This document shows positions 22,986 to 36,375 of a stretch of DNA of 64,000 bases, in pieces (the first letter of the stretch is position 1; the number at the start of each line of letters is the position of its first letter). This stretch comes from Paragyromitra xinjiangensis. Taxonomy: Eukaryota > Ascomycota > Pezizomycetes > Pezizales > Discinaceae. The stretch spans positions 372,001 through 436,000 of the forward strand of contig JBCAMK010000005.1 in assembly GCA_038503065.1 (NCBI GenBank). Direction: 5' to 3'. Under the pieces are notes generated by a model. It made no database searches. It worked only from the letters and a program-made list of their open reading frames with translations, and had not been told where the DNA came from. The translations under genes and the position numbers were made by a program.

Positions 22986-23126
22986 GAAAAAAAAAAGGTC
23001 ACAATCAGGCAAACTTGTTGACCTTAACCCGGTGCGTGAAGATTTCTCTACCCCGGGAGGGAATCGAACCTGCGTTCCCCCGGCCCCTCTGGGCGACACA
23101 GTAACCATTAAGCTACCATGGCTGAT
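22986..23126 (-). mobile_element. tRNA-derived SINE-like repeat, family 1, copy 2
   Basis: The A box TAGCTTAATGG is at 23115-23105 and the B box GGTTCGATTCC at 23070-23060 (minus strand), with a long T run at 22996-22986. It is nearly identical to 6065-6203. Weaker similarity to the 6204-6285 flank continues to about 23213. Confidence 0.65.
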
Positions 23127-26100
23127 ACTATTGCAGCGCCAGAATGAGTGGTAAGCCTGCTCTCGGTACCCTTCTACAGCGCCCCTATCAGATTAATCAG
23201 TTATACTATCATAAACCAGGGTAACCTCAGTTTCTGTACCTTCCACCGTTATAGCACTCCCTGTACCCCTCATCGTCTCTTACATTCCCTATCACCAAAT
23301 CATCCTTCTCACCTCCATTTGTCTAATGCCTACCTCCATTATCACTTCAGAAGAAATCATTTCCTCTCCACGGGTTCCTCAGCAACAGTAATCGCTGTTT
23401 CCGTTCACCGAAGATGCCAGCGATCAAGACCACCCTCGAAAACTTGACCTACGCGATCCATTGCACATTCTGGTATCATGGCACCTCCACCATATTATGC
23501 AGATGTTTTCGCTATCCTGCCGATGCCTGTTAGGCGCCGCTGAGGCCTTTGTTAACCATCCCTTGCTTACAATCAGTCGATAGAAAGCTTCAGCCGTGAG
23601 AACATCCCCGCGGTGGATCCGGAAGATAACTGAATGCTGGCGAGGCCACGAGCAGATGGTGATCTTTGGCCCCTACCCACTTATTAGAAACTTTGGATTG
23701 TGAGTGTGCGAATTATGTACCCGAGATCCTTCCGCAGCTGTCTCTATCTTGAGAAAACTTCAGCACTTTTGCTAATCCAGTCGGTCATAAGTTGAGGCGT
23801 GATTCCTATGGCGTTAAACTACTACCTTCTAGATGTATAAGCTCAATTGCGATCGACATCTAGCTTAAGTATGATACTGGTACTTATATGAAAGTTGTCG
23901 GGTGCGATGGCTGGCTCGACGACCAGCGGTCGTGGTCGCTCTCCAGCAGCTGTGAATCACCGCTCCCCTACAGACTACCTTTGCTTCCCCAAGCTTGTCA
24001 TCGTTTCTATTCTCTCCGCTGCTTCCGTATTTACTTCTTTGCTAATATTTTAGACATCGCTTTCGTCCGTATATTTCACTCTCGCCGGCTATGTAGTTCA
24101 TAGTAATCAACACTCTGATTACTCATTATTCTCAAACTCTATGTACATGTCAGCCCTCCAATCAACTCTATTCTTGGCTTCAGTTACTCCCGATCGACTG
24201 AGCTTGAGTTTGGCGATCCGTTTTTTTCCAGTTGGACTTGTTCCGTACTAGTAATAGCTGGTTGTCGACCGTGCACATACAATCTTGCCAGTGTTTCCGT
24301 CTCTGCAGATCGACGCATTTGTCATTCTTTGAATAAATGGCAGCTAATAGAAAAGTAGCAATGTTTTACTGCTGCACCTATTGCAGTTATCATGGGGTCA
24401 TTCTTGCATCTAGGTAACTTCGCACAACTTGTCGTCAGGTTACTAATTCTCCAGCACGAACCCACAATGATCTCAGCAAACCGTCCATAAGTTCTCGATC
24501 GAATATCGCAGCCTCTTCGTCATTCATCACACGCCACAAATCCAAATCTCATCTCTTACGGCGAGGGGAAGTGAAGCTCCTAGGTATTCGAGAAAAACCT
24601 CTCCGGTCGGTTCGCCTCCAGCAAACATAACTTACCTCCACTCGAGTCGCGTAACGATGGACCCTTAGGCATATGGTCACCGAAAAAATGGGAGACCGAT
24701 GTTCAGGCTTTGTCACCGCACATCTCTGATCCGCCTCCGAATTCTATTCAACTTTATCTGCTCTTCTAATGGTTTTTTCTTGGGTAATAGCAGGACTCTA
24801 GCCCCAGCCAGACCCGCAACAATTCAGCTTCACGTTGAGATAGATACTGCACGCTAGACAAATTGCGACCTCGAATCTCTCCAGAGCAATGCAACCTTTG
24901 TCCGGCTTTTATCGCGTGGAATATGTGGCATCAAACGAATTCCTAGTTTCATAAACACTGCTTTAGCATATCATGAGACTAGTTTTTATATTGTCGAAAT
25001 CGACGCCCGATGGATGCGAAAAGTAGGAATCACACCAAGATTTGGGAGAATCCAACCATTCACACGTGTTAGACTACCTCGACCACCAACGGCCGAAGAC
25101 TCAGCCAACTAGTGTGCTAAGCCCACAGCCGCATGCAAACAGAGAAGATGTCTCGTGGCGCCCATCTTGAGACAAGATACTATTTCTAAACCACGATAGC
25201 ATAATCCTGAAGATCTCTGGCCTTGGTATTTGAGTTCTGGTCCAGGGTTTGATGGCTAACAAAAGTAGTGTGACCGATCTGGAAATAATCTCGAGATTAT
25301 ACCCGAAACCACCCCCCGCCACCATTTGCTTTGGTGAGCAAAGGTTCTACCTCTAGTTACCTTGGCATCTCTTCAGTGCATGAGAAAGGAGGGCAAACAT
25401 CGTTACAATTGTCTAGCTTAAATTGCTCATGCTTGCACTTTTGCTGTTGTGATAACTACCTTAATATCAAGGAACAACAGTTTCGAGTGTGGTACGGCTA
25501 CGATATACTGCAATTTCATCACAAAAAGCGGGCTTGTTCATTCCGAAGACTCAAAATATCTTGTATAGACACAAAGCGTCTCAGTGGGCAAAACTACTCA
25601 AGAAACCAAGGAAATAGCAAAAAAAATATGAGAGAAAGCTCTTGTATTAGCGACTTAACTGGGCTTTTGAAATCCTTTCTACTGCCCCTGCGAAATCATG
25701 AATCCTCATGTTTGATAAATACTACCGCCCCCCTCAGTCATATTATGGATATCCATGCCTGATTGAACAGACTGTATCAGATCAACAACATCGGCAACAC
25801 GAACAGGTATCTGTGCAAGCGCTCCAAGGCTTGTCAACAGAAGACGAGTTCGAAACACCAGACATTCTGGTCTACCGATGATCGTTCGATTTAGGTATGT
25901 GCGGGCGGTGTAATATGCCGATCTACCTTAGACTTCATAGATACGTCGGCTGAAGGCCTATAATATATCCTTATCGGAGGAGGTTACGGAAGCTAAAACA
26001 GGTACGGAAGAGTACTGGGTATAGATCATACTAATGTTCGTGGTTATGAAGCCTATTGCGATGCAGCGTACGGATTATCCAGGGTGCCCTGCTGTCACTA

Positions 26101-29100
26101 TTGCCATTATTAGCACGGAACAGGGGTGCAAGAATAATACCCGCCCGAATGATAGCTGCTAAAATTTATTGACTATCATACAAAGATACCGTATAATCTC
26201 GGTTTATTCGGACGGTTGCCAATGTTCATGGCTCGTGCAGATTCATCTATTAAAGGAAAGGAAGCGGTCAAAGCTCAGGGCCCGTAAGCTGAAGCCAGGT
26301 AAGCAAGGGAATGGGGGAGAACAAAGGTTGGTACATATCTCCCTGAACAGCCGAATGCTAGTGCCCCAAAGCCTGAAGCATACGGAACTGAATCGCACGC
26401 AGTCCAGAACAAAAGCAGCGCAAAAAGCCAGGTCCAAAACCAGAACCTAGCATCATTGATATTGATATTGATGGTTTATGCGGATGGTAGCCCTCGCGTT
26501 GGACCAAAAATCATCTCTCATGCTACTACCGGGGTAAAAAAATACGCTCAAAAAAGGCCATCTTTACGATCCCATGTGGCAGTAGAGTTCAACAAAACGG
26601 CATACAATAATAAAGTTATTTTATGCAATAAATCGAGTGAAAAATTGCGCCAGCGTTCGGTGGCCGTCCTCCCCTTTTCGCCCTCAACGCAGCTGAATTT
26701 TACAACACCCGTGAAGTTTTAGACCTCCTTCCAGATACATCATGCCTTCAATGCTTCCCGGTGGCTGCACGGGCCTTGTTCAACCCCTAGACATATCAAT
26801 AAATCATCCTTTAAAAGAAATAATACTTCGGGGAGAAGCGGAGGAATATATCGATAAGCAAGAAGAGAAGGGAAGGGAAAACTAGCTGGACTGTATGAGA
26901 CTGGTGGTTTATGGCCGCAGTTTGTGTAGCTTGTGCATGGGGGAAATTTTGTTCCGAGAAGCGGCACTGTATTGAGCAAGGATCTTGTAATGTTGGGTTA
27001 GCTTTATCACTAGAGGGTAGCCACGATAGTGAACTCAACACCAAAGGGTTCACATCGCGATATTTAGAAATTGGGGACTGGACCGAAGAGTACAACACGT
27101 CAGTGCAGGAAGAACACCGTATCTTAAATGAGATTGATGATGATTCTGAGGCCGTTAGTTTTGTGACATAGACTAGCACAACACGTGCACAGGCGCAGCC
27201 TCATTTGTTTTCCATACTTGAAAGTAGTATAGCTTTTATGGGATCCGCAGGTCACGGCGCCTGACAATCGCCCGAACAAACAGAGATTATACGGTACCTG
27301 GCAAACCAAGGCGGACCGTCGGGTCTGGCACTTAGGAAGTGAATAGAATCGCAATCGCAAGGAAACCATACATAGGTCGAAGTCGCTTCAGGATCCCATG
27401 AAGTTCAATCTTCAAAGTTCAATCTTATTTTGGAGCATTGCCATCACTAAAAAAGAAGTTCGGTAGGGATAATACTGAAACGCGACCTCCCAAAGCACGG
27501 CCGGCAACAGACACCAGCGTCCTCGCCCGCTCGCTTTGCAATGACACGACCACGGAGCCACCGATAAATCACGATACTATATTCTTCATCGTTTAGCTGG
27601 TTTATTGCAGGCAGAGATAACTTATTAAGTTGAGGGGCAGTAGGTGGGGGGCGATAGTTGAAATGTCTCCCTTGAGGACAGTGCTAAGATAATTTGTAAA
27701 GGCGACAAAAGCGTTATTCATTAAAATCTTTGTTTGCTTGCTGACCATTTTGAAATGTGATTGCTTTATTTCCCACGTTTAGTGCATGAAGCTCAAATCG
27801 TGACATGGGCCAAGCTATGCCTCTGAAGAGCAGAGAAATTAGAGTGCAAGTATTATTATACTCCTAAAGGCTAGCTATACGATACCAAATGTAGACTGGT
27901 AGATCCGTTGATAGGGGGCTTATCGATTTATTTGCCTAAAAGTCTGTTAAGCACGAAAGCTTTCGTAAAGCTGTCACGTGACTGTGAAACACGTCGAGTG
28001 ATATCCCGTGAATACAGTGATCGCTTGCTGAAAACGACCGAGCCTATTTAGCTCTCATCACGTTGACTGGGAATAGGGGTTGGCACCCTAAACCGTAGTA
28101 GCTGAGCTTGGAGCCGCTGAACTAAACTCCGTTTACTGAGCGATATAATGTATAAACACTTGATGACCTGTAACATATTCGTGTTGTAGGCAATTAGCAG
28201 GTTTTCTATTTGAGTACCGATTTTTTCCAAGAGAAAAGATCTTCAGTTATCATATCTTAACGTTTTGGGGAGTTTTCGGAATATTCCTCGGTTACAGTCT
28301 GCGCAAGAAGGGTCAACGGCTTTTACCACAGTCCGTTGAACTTCGATGTCTTGTAATTGTTTTTTCCTATATCCGGAATCCAGAGCCATGGGAGAAATCC
28401 CTGGTGCTGCCTATCGTCTTGCTCTGGCCAAAAGGAATCACCGCCTCTTCAATGCACCAAGGATTTCTCAGCAAACCCGTTCCGCTCTTGCATTGGAAAT
28501 TATTAGCGTCCTATACCACCATTCAAGACGCAGTGCTTTTTCCCGATAGTGATTATAATATGGTGTTCTCAATTCGTCCGGGAGCGCATTCCGTATCCTT
28601 TCTCGCTCTATTATGAACTATTGTGGCCTGGGCGATGTAGTAGAAGTTGTGTAGATGCACAAATTCTTCGACCAGTTGGTCAAGGTGTGAGTGGCGTGAG
28701 TAGTATTTGGGTTGGACCAACACGACTGCGATATTGTAGTTCAAACTCTCTTCGTTGAGTATGCTCCTCACGAACCTGTCAAGTGATTCCGAAGTCCTGT
28801 TTGGTGTATGCACAAGTCCGCCAAACTCGCAAGAAATGGAAGGCGAGGATTCTGATGATGCATGGTGTGCATTCTTGGACTAGCAGCTTAATCGAAAAAG
28901 CTGAATAACATGCAGCCTCAGTAAGGTTTCCGTAGTTCTGCGATACATCTTGTGGATAGCCAATTCGACTATCCTTTTCTCCACTGGCTGTCTGACTCTA
29001 GTCTCAGTTATCCAGCGCACTTGGAACGCGTTGACATAGGGCCCGGAAATTCTCGCCCTGTTCACCGTAACATGTGCTCGCGAGCAACAAAACTAGTAGA

Positions 29101-29470
29101 CCTGGAGGAAGAATAGGCTTGCTCTGCCAAAGATTCTTGATTTTGAGTAATTACCTGTCGAAAATCGTAAAGGCTTCAAGTCAACTGTAGCGATGTAGAG
29201 AAGTAACAAACGTTTCTCCATTATTCCTGTGAGGTGTACTTCTCCACCGGAAACGTTCGTCCACAATATCATTGAAACTCACCTGTAGCGATGCACGGAA
29301 AAGTCGTATCAACGTCGGCCAGCGTTTCTAAGCGCTGCAGCGGGGTAACAAAAACCAAATACCCGTAATGGTCAGAAGTTAATTCGGATTCAACCTGAAA
29401 TTCTTTAGTAGATAGGAAAAGCGGTCCTCGTGATTTCGCAGGTGCGAGGCTTTAGTTGATAGGCGAAAAC
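23127..29470. other. Long stretch of decayed or non-coding sequence
   Basis: No gene can be supported. Weak items are as follows. Positions 23414-23533 hold a short frame (MPAIKTTLENLTYAI) after a CT-rich leader. Positions 26229-26722 read MARADSSIKGKEAVKAQGP, then two stops, then a long open frame that could follow an intron. Positions 26911-27171 hold an 86-codon frame. Positions 28553-29100 (minus strand) hold LRR-like fragments in shifting frames (such as LDRFVRSILNEESL). These look like gene relics, but each lacks a consistent model. Confidence 0.35.
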
Positions 29471-29953
29471 TTATGATAGACACCTCTCGATGCGCACTAC
29501 AGCCGAGACTTCTAGGAATTCGCCCTGTGGGATATCGATCTTGAAAACATCGACACAGAAACCATTCGGGGTGATAGATATGCCTTGCGGCCCTCAGAGA
29601 AACTCGTTGAACGCCACTCGAATGAGGTGTGATATTCCCTCCCCATTTCGGCTTGATGGATGGAGGGCTTTTCCAGCACATGGCCCTGTTACACATGGGC
29701 TGCTTGAGTGACATCCATTCCGATAGGGTAGTAGCGGGTTTACCGTAGAATCACACGTCTTGGGCAAGCTATCAGTAGGTGAGGGGGTTAATCTGTAGGT
29801 CAGTAGAACATCGGGTAAAAGACGAAGATTGGTAAAACCTATCCACAAAGATTCGCCAACCACGAAAACATCAGTCATCATGCGGTTGGGCCTGGTTAAG
29901 AGAAATTCGCGTTTCGTCCTCCTTGAATCAACTGTGAACAATACTTGATGCAT
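29471..29953 (-). pseudogene. Unknown protein relic with one in-frame TGA
   Basis: From ATG 29953 (minus) the frame reads MHQVLFTVDSRRTKREFLL and on for 119 codons, meets TGA at 29596-29594, then continues for 40 protein-like codons (GPQGISITPNG, FCVDVFKIDIPQGEFLEVSA) to TAA 29473-29471. FNEFL-stop-GPQG would read through well if TGA were CGA. An upstream exon ending MSSLTT could splice to ATG 29953 (GTAAGC..TTAG). A further intron starting near 29742 (GTAAAC) is possible. The family is not recognised. Confidence 0.4.
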
Positions 29954-32007
29954 CTAACCTATCCAACCGTTCAAGCGTGAGTGGCGGATGTGAATTGTGG
30001 ATGATGTTGCTTACAGTGGTGAGGCTGCTCATGAGAAACGGGGGGTGTCATGCGTCGTTGCTGCACGAGTTCGCATAACGTGATTTCAGCCTCATTTCAA
30101 CGTCACCTCAACGTTTGACCAAACTTGAGATATAACCATGGATGCCGTAAACTAGCTATCACCAAAATTTTTCTATAGCCTTGATCTTTAGCAGGTGGGG
30201 ATGTCCAAGTAGTAGTATTTTGGAATATTAATGCCGGGAAAGCTATGGTTCGAGCTACTTCGTGATGTGCCCTGGATCGGGAGTGAAAGCGATGGGGAGG
30301 CATCGGAGTGGCAGACTATGCCTTTGATTGTTTCGAAAGGCTTGTGATCGTCTAAGGGTTTGCAGAACCTTGCATCCCAGGGAGGAGTAGGGTTTTTGAG
30401 ATAATCATGGTATCGGTGTACCAAATAGCAGGTGGGTTAGGGTTACTGGCTATAAGAATAAAATTGATTTTCAGAATAAGTCACCGGAGTGTCGTAGCCG
30501 GGGAAATAACGCCAGGTGATTGTTAAGGTACCAACTAGCTTTTGCTGGTTCTATTAATCATTCCGGATTGAACCAACTCGTACGCGTGATCCGTCTTAGC
30601 ATATCGTGAAGAATCCCCGTGACATCTGAATCGGATATCGATATCTATTGCGGTAAATCTTCAGCAGTACAATACCTTCAAACACGGGAATATAAATAAA
30701 GGAAAGAACACGACCCATGATACAAACATATCACACTGCAGGTCAGGAGAATCTTAGTTTAAAGCCTCGACACCGCGACAAGGTGTTCTCCAATCGTCGA
30801 GGAACCCAGAGAATGCGCACCCGAAGGATTGCTAGAAGGTCTGAAACCAGCCTCCGGGCCTGGTCGTTCACACGCTAAAGCCCTGCCCGCCACCGGGATC
30901 GGTGCAATAGCTCTCATCGAGACCCGCCTTGCCCCTCACGGAACAATTTGGGGGGAACTAAACCCGCACATTGGATCACCCACAGCCGAAACCGTGGAGT
31001 CCGTGCCACCTGCCCAGGTCTTGTTCCTGCTCCCCCTGATCGACCACCCGCCAGGCCCCTCAACACTCCCTCTCTCCTACACCCAACCTCCGCCCGATCA
31101 TGTCAGCTTTGGGAATTCTTTTTGGGCTTACCTTGGTCCACAACGAGATAGTAGGCTCGCCCCAGGGTTAGGTCCGAAACCACAGATAGAGAGGTCGTGA
31201 CGATCAGGTACTTGCCAGAGAAAGGAGATAATCCCCAAGCTTACTACTTCAACATGCCTGCCGAAGCTCAGAGTCCGTCAGACCAAGACCGTATCCTTTC
31301 TAACCCTCCAACCAGCCAGCAGTGAACATCCTGAGATGGCGGAACCGCAACGCAGCAGAACTACTAACTCCGTAATCCCGCAGGAGACGAAACCTTCCGC
31401 ACCCAAACCACCGTCCTGATAATTAGTAAACAGGAGCAGGTTGGAGTCCCACAATCCCAAAAGTCCTTATCGCAAGTCCACGAGTCAGGTGCGAGGGAGT
31501 AGAAGTGCTAGGTCTATGAACACCCCGAGGTGAACGTAGCCGGCATATCCTTCTGTGCAGTGCAAGGTCTCGAGAAGCCTGCCCGCATGTGACGGCGCCG
31601 AGCCGGCATATCCTGCCTCCCTCGTTCACCATCACCCCCGTGAAGCGAGCTTCAAGACTTTTGGTGAGAGACTCTCCCACCCCATATTCACCAACGATCA
31701 CTCGGGGGGAGGGGGAAAGAATCGCCCGGAGGGTTCATCCTACTTACGTTGCTATCCCAGCCCATCCAGGTGAACGACGCCAGCTGATCTTCTCAGTGGC
31801 CGGATAGGTGCGAATCTGACTCGCTCAAGGCAGCTTTAAGTTTCAGCGAGGAAACTTCTCTCCCAACCCTACCGTTCCCGTCACATCACTTCCCCCTTTC
31901 TCCATAGCCCATCCCACCCCCCAGAAACTTGCCAATACCTACCCCGTCTGACCAGTGCCAAAGTGAATCCCCTTCACTAACATAACCGCAGTGCCCCCGC
32001 ACTCTAC
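29954..32007. other. Intergenic, GC-richer from about 30.75 kb
   Basis: From about 30750 to the gene at 32166 the sequence becomes C- and G-rich. It holds short frames such as 30829-31200 and small fragments at 31254-31420 (MPAEAQSPSDQDR, MAEPQRSRTTNS) separated by stops. I see no consistent gene. It may include distal 3' sequence of the minus-strand gene. Confidence 0.35.
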
Positions 32008-32027
32008 TCCCTCCCTCCCTCCCTCCA
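32008..32027. repeat. (TCCC)n microsatellite
   Basis: This is a short run of CTCC/TCCC units just 3' of the minus-strand gene. Confidence 0.7.
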
Positions 32028-32103
32028 ACCGCCCCGCCGAAAACAACCGAAACCCAAACAAACCGAAAACCCAAAACGACACAAACCACACAAACACACA
32101 AAA

Positions 32104-32144
32104 CCAACCGCCAACAACCAACCGCCAACAACCAACCGCCAAAA
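32104..32144. repeat. 14-bp minisatellite, three units
   Basis: CCAACCGCCAACAA is repeated at 32104 and 32118, with a third truncated unit from 32132. It lies immediately downstream of the stop of the minus-strand gene, probably in its 3' untranslated region. Confidence 0.75.
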
Positions 32145-32165
32145 CTAACCCGCCTATCATCCGGA

Positions 32166-34499
32166 CTAAGGCTTCTTTTTCTTGGGCTGGCTCCCATCAC
32201 CCTGACTGTCCTTGTCCTTCTGGTCCTTGTCTTTCTTGTCTTGTCTGGCCTTCTTGGCCTTGTCCCTCTTGATCTGGTCGTTGAGGGCCTTATTCTTCCA
32301 ATACTCCATCTCTGCCGCCTGCTTATTCCTCTGATAAGCGGCCTCTGCGTCCTTGGTCGCTTTTTCGCTCTTGGCCGCATGATCGGCAAGATTGGCGTCG
32401 CTGTGAAGGGCCGCATTCTCTTCCTCGGTTGTCGTACGACAGTCGTCGATCGGACCCGTTGGCTGAGTAGCCTGACCAGATGGAGTGCTGCCATCGGTCG
32501 CCGCCGTGCCCGAAGGCCCGGAAGCAGGAAGAGGGAGGGAAGAGGAAGTTGCCGTGGCTCGAGATCTCCTCGGTAGCGCAATCCGTCGTGTAGTAGCCTG
32601 CTGGGTACTGGTATCACTCGGGGGCGCTGTAAGATCCGCCGTGCTGACGGTCTGGCTCGGTACTGTAACCGGCTGGGAGGAGGAGGAAGAGGAGGAGGGG
32701 GGGGGTTTAACGACCGTCTGGGTCGGGGCTTTAACGACCTGCCGGGTCGGGGCTTTAGCGACTGTCCGAGTCGATTGTCCTGCGCTAGGCACGGACACAG
32801 TAACGCAGGGTGCTGCTGCGAACTGCATGGTTGAAGAGACTGGTGGTGCCATGACGGACACAACCGAGGGAACCTGCGGGGCACTGACTGTAAAAGTACT
32901 CCTGGCCGTACTAGGTATCAATACCACAGGGGCAGAGATACTGTTCTGGACAGTGGCATTCCGCGGACATCTCGTGGTCGACGCTACATTAGCATTCACC
33001 GGCGGATAGGGTTGCCAGTGCAAGGTCGGTGCACCTGATCTTCTCGGGAACATGGGTAGACGTCCAGCTCTTGAACCGCCTCTCCCGAAAAAGTTCCGAG
33101 ATTGGATCATGGTGGGCACGGGAGTGTCAGGAGTGGTGTCCATTGGCCGTGAGACCGGATCCTCCAAACCGTCAACCTCCATTTGATCTGCACCAGCTTC
33201 CCATTCTATCCCTTCGCCCATCATCTCCGCCGTTCCAACGTCCACCATCTCAACTTCTTCTTGCATGTCATCTAGACCAAGAGACATCGCGGCAACTGCT
33301 GGAGGCAGAGCGGCAAGAGAAGCCGAGAGGGGATCCTCGGGCCCCAAAGACAATGCAGCGATGGCAGGGGGGAGAGACGCAATGGCATGAGCCAATGGAA
33401 TCTCACTCGGACCCAAATCCAAAGCGGCAATTGCCAATGGGAGAGAGGCAACGGCAGAGGCGAGATCACTGGTCGTCGAGACGAACCGCGAAATGATCTC
33501 TCGGAAGATCGGGACTGCAGCAGAGGCGGTCTGAACTACCAATACGACACTCTGAGGTCTTACCCATCCATATTGGATAGCATCGACACTCGTCTGTGTG
33601 ATGGTCAGTTCCGGAGTGGATGGCTGCACGAATGCGGGCTCATTCCCAACTCCACTTGACTCCCCTGCCTCGTCCGTCTCCTCCGGGTCCTGAATCCTCA
33701 CAACCCACTTTCCTTTCTGTGCGGTAGTAAGCCGCGGTGCACCATCGTCGTCGCTATCGCTGTCGTCATCAGCACCACTGCTGGAATCGGACGGAGGCGG
33801 GAGACTAGGCGGGACAGGCGGGAAAGTAGGCGGCGGCCGGTCTGGCGTATCTGGAGTCAATGGAGGAGATGTGGGTTCTGTGGGTTGATCATCATGATCA
33901 ATCCCGTCATTGCCAGAGACAACAGCGGTCTCCACATCATCCTCTATATCATCCTCGTACACCGTGCCGTACGCACCCCAGAACATCACCGACTCGTAAG
34001 CCGTTCTGTTCTTTCCAGCGGAGCTAGGCAACACCGTAAAGCGAAGCCCGGATGCTCGTGGATCCGCGGGGTCGAGGTAGGACTGTTCGGTGTCGTGGCC
34101 CGCTACGGGTGACAACCGATTGTCAGAGGACTTTAAGGTAAGGCGGTCCTCCCTGGCCAATACCTTTTCGCGTGCTCTAATATCGGTATTAGTATCGATT
34201 TGTAGAAGCTGGATAGATTAGTAGAAATTACCTCAAATCCTGAGCCCCTTTGCGCACCGCAGCACGACGCGAACGTCGGTTTTGGTGACGAACAGGCGTC
34301 GGATTCTCCCTAGTTCTTGTTAGTAAATCTCGAAAAATTGGTAAAAACGCGTGGAAACTCACTCTGGTACTGAGAGCAGCGGAGCTACATCATTAAAGTG
34401 GATGCACACTATGCTTAAAACTGCAAACAGCAGCATCGCGGGGAGAAAAGGGCTCATCTTGGTGATCAAGAGAGTGAGGATGGTAGCAAAGGTCGACAT
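32166..34499 (-). CDS. Hypothetical 741-aa protein with N-terminal membrane segment and coiled-coil tail
   Basis: Model complement(join(32166..34176,34232..34309,34363..34499)). The introns are 53 and 55 bp, with TACTAAC and TACTAAT branch points, and the frame is continuous through both. Exon 1 supplies a hydrophobic N-terminus (FLPAMLLFAVLSIVCIHF, about residues 18-35), either a signal anchor or an uncleaved membrane segment. A basic stretch (RHQNRRSRRAAVRKG) follows. The body is disordered, with Pro-rich and Asp/Ser-rich runs at about residues 170-215. Three repeats of about 23 residues (ASLPPAIAALSLGPED type) lie at about 308-375. The long S/T/V-rich segment is followed by a charged coiled coil (about 665-720) and a Lys-rich end (KKKKP). 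The basic patch right after the hydrophobic segment favours that side facing the cytosol. The family is not recognised and no enzyme motif is seen. Confidence 0.7.
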
Positions 34500-36375
34500 C
34501 GTGATCGTAATAGTATAGGCTTAGGATCGTTATGTCGTGCTTTGCTGGTATGGAGGAGAAAAGGTGAGATGTGAAGTTGGGAAGGGAGATATTGTTTGTG
34601 CCAAGAGATTGGATTAGATAGATGAATTACCCCACGGTGGTGGCGGGGTGGGTTACGGGGGGTATGTCATTGATAAGATCTGGATTGTATAGGGTCGTGG
34701 GGTTATGGAGGGAGTGAGTGTAGCTTGGGCTGGGTTTTTGGTTTATTAATTACGTGGGCGGTTTAATCTCGTGAGCCTGAGCCACGCTCTCTGTAGATGG
34801 TAGAATATGTTGGTTTATAGGTATCTATAATTTACAGTGATGCACTTGAAGATGAATGGTAACTGTGCCGTGGACGTTGTTTGGTGTGAATTGTACAATT
34901 TTCAAATGATAATTTCGAAAGAATTAGCTGCGCGCCAGACAGCACAAAAGGTAAAGGCCTAAACTTCACAGTTCCAGTAGGCTGTATGCAGAGGAGAACT
35001 GTCGAACATGCTCGTGGAACAAGTGATATTATACTGCGAGAATATAAGACAATATGTTCTATATTCACATAATTGCCTCACACGACATAGAACTGGCTCT
35101 TGATGAATCGTATACCGCTCGAACAATATAAACTTAAGAATGGCTACCCATCAACAAAAATATCAGTACGGAACTGGAGGAAAATGGCCTGCCCAAAGAA
35201 ACGGATCACGGAACGGAATGCGAACGAGTGATATCTCGTGAAGTGGTGGACTTATTTCTTGGCGCTTCTTATGGAGCCTCACAACATACACCTCTTCATT
35301 GTAGCCGCACACACCACTGGCCAGCTGGTGAATGACACCCGCCGTTCTTGCCATAGTCTGCGAATAACGCTTTCTGGAACGGCAGATAATCATTTACCTA
35401 CAAAAGCTAAACTAAGCCTCCATGGATAAAGCTCGATTTTATTCGTGACACTGTTTCATCAACACTCTTTGGAACCTCACCACGACATCTCGTCTTGTAG
35501 TATCTAGGTACTCGACCTCCTTCTGAATTAATGCTATCATTTATTACTACTATGTAAAAGTGTCGCTCATTATCTTCACACAATGGATCGCAGAAGCATT
35601 CGTTGAGCGTAGGATTTACTCCAACTACCAGTGCTAGCAACAAGCCAGGGCACCATTCACACGCTCCGCAACGTGTGGAGCTTTGCCATGGGCTGGGCTG
35701 GACTACAAGCCGTAGCCCGTCCAGTGCGAGGTTTGTATCGGGCTGCAGGGCAGGCACCGTCCTGCAGTCTCCACTACATGATGTAGGGTGTTCGACTAGA
35801 CCGTGCTCAAAATACCCACCATCCTGCGCGATGCCCTCCAGAAATCTCCGTCATGCGCTGTATAAAAACTCCGCTGCCCTCGAGGATACCGCACAAGATT
35901 TCAGGTTATCAGGCCCTGCGCCAAAAAACTACCAGACTCAGGATAAGGCGGGCAGGTTTAAATACCGAAGATGATCGGGGCCCTATAGACTAGAGTGCAA
36001 TCCGGATTCTCAGCTGCTGCCGCACTAGCCTAGGACTGGAGGCTCCTTAGACCGACTACGGGCTGTAGCCGTGTCTAACCTAAGTGCCTGACCGCACAAA
36101 TCCGCCCCGTTATGGACACCAAGACTTTTGACAACCGCCATATCGTCAGCACTTATACTGACTGCGCTTCAACTGAGCTCGAGGCCAGGAACGAGGCCGG
36201 TCTTTGACCATACGTAGATATAGCAAAGGGTCTCTGCTCAACCGGGGCTGTTAAGCTTTACGTAATAGTTCCTGTACTTTGGGATATGGAAGTAGTGTCG
36301 ATATAGATTAAATCGTACGGTAAGCGTAACCAATTGTTATATGTTAGGGGGCATAGACAGTTTTTCGTTAATTAT
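34500..36375. other. Upstream region and gene-free sequence
   Basis: The first 300 bp are the probable promoter of the minus-strand gene. The rest has only short opposing frames (35163-35393, 35603-35974) without motifs. Confidence 0.4.

Noticed and set aside
26229..26722. Gene starting MARADSSIKGKEAVKAQGP
   Set aside because: Two early stops could be removed by an intron, but the two possible downstream frames are equally good and neither resembles a known protein.
31886..32884. Minus-strand 332-codon Arg/Pro-rich frame
   Set aside because: It lies in another frame of the same strand as the 741-aa gene. Its Arg/Pro bias is what a frame-shifted reading of Ser/Pro-rich codons gives, and it has no start or splice support.
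33029..33496. Plus-strand 155-codon frame
   Set aside because: It is antisense to the 741-aa gene, with no leader or splice signals.
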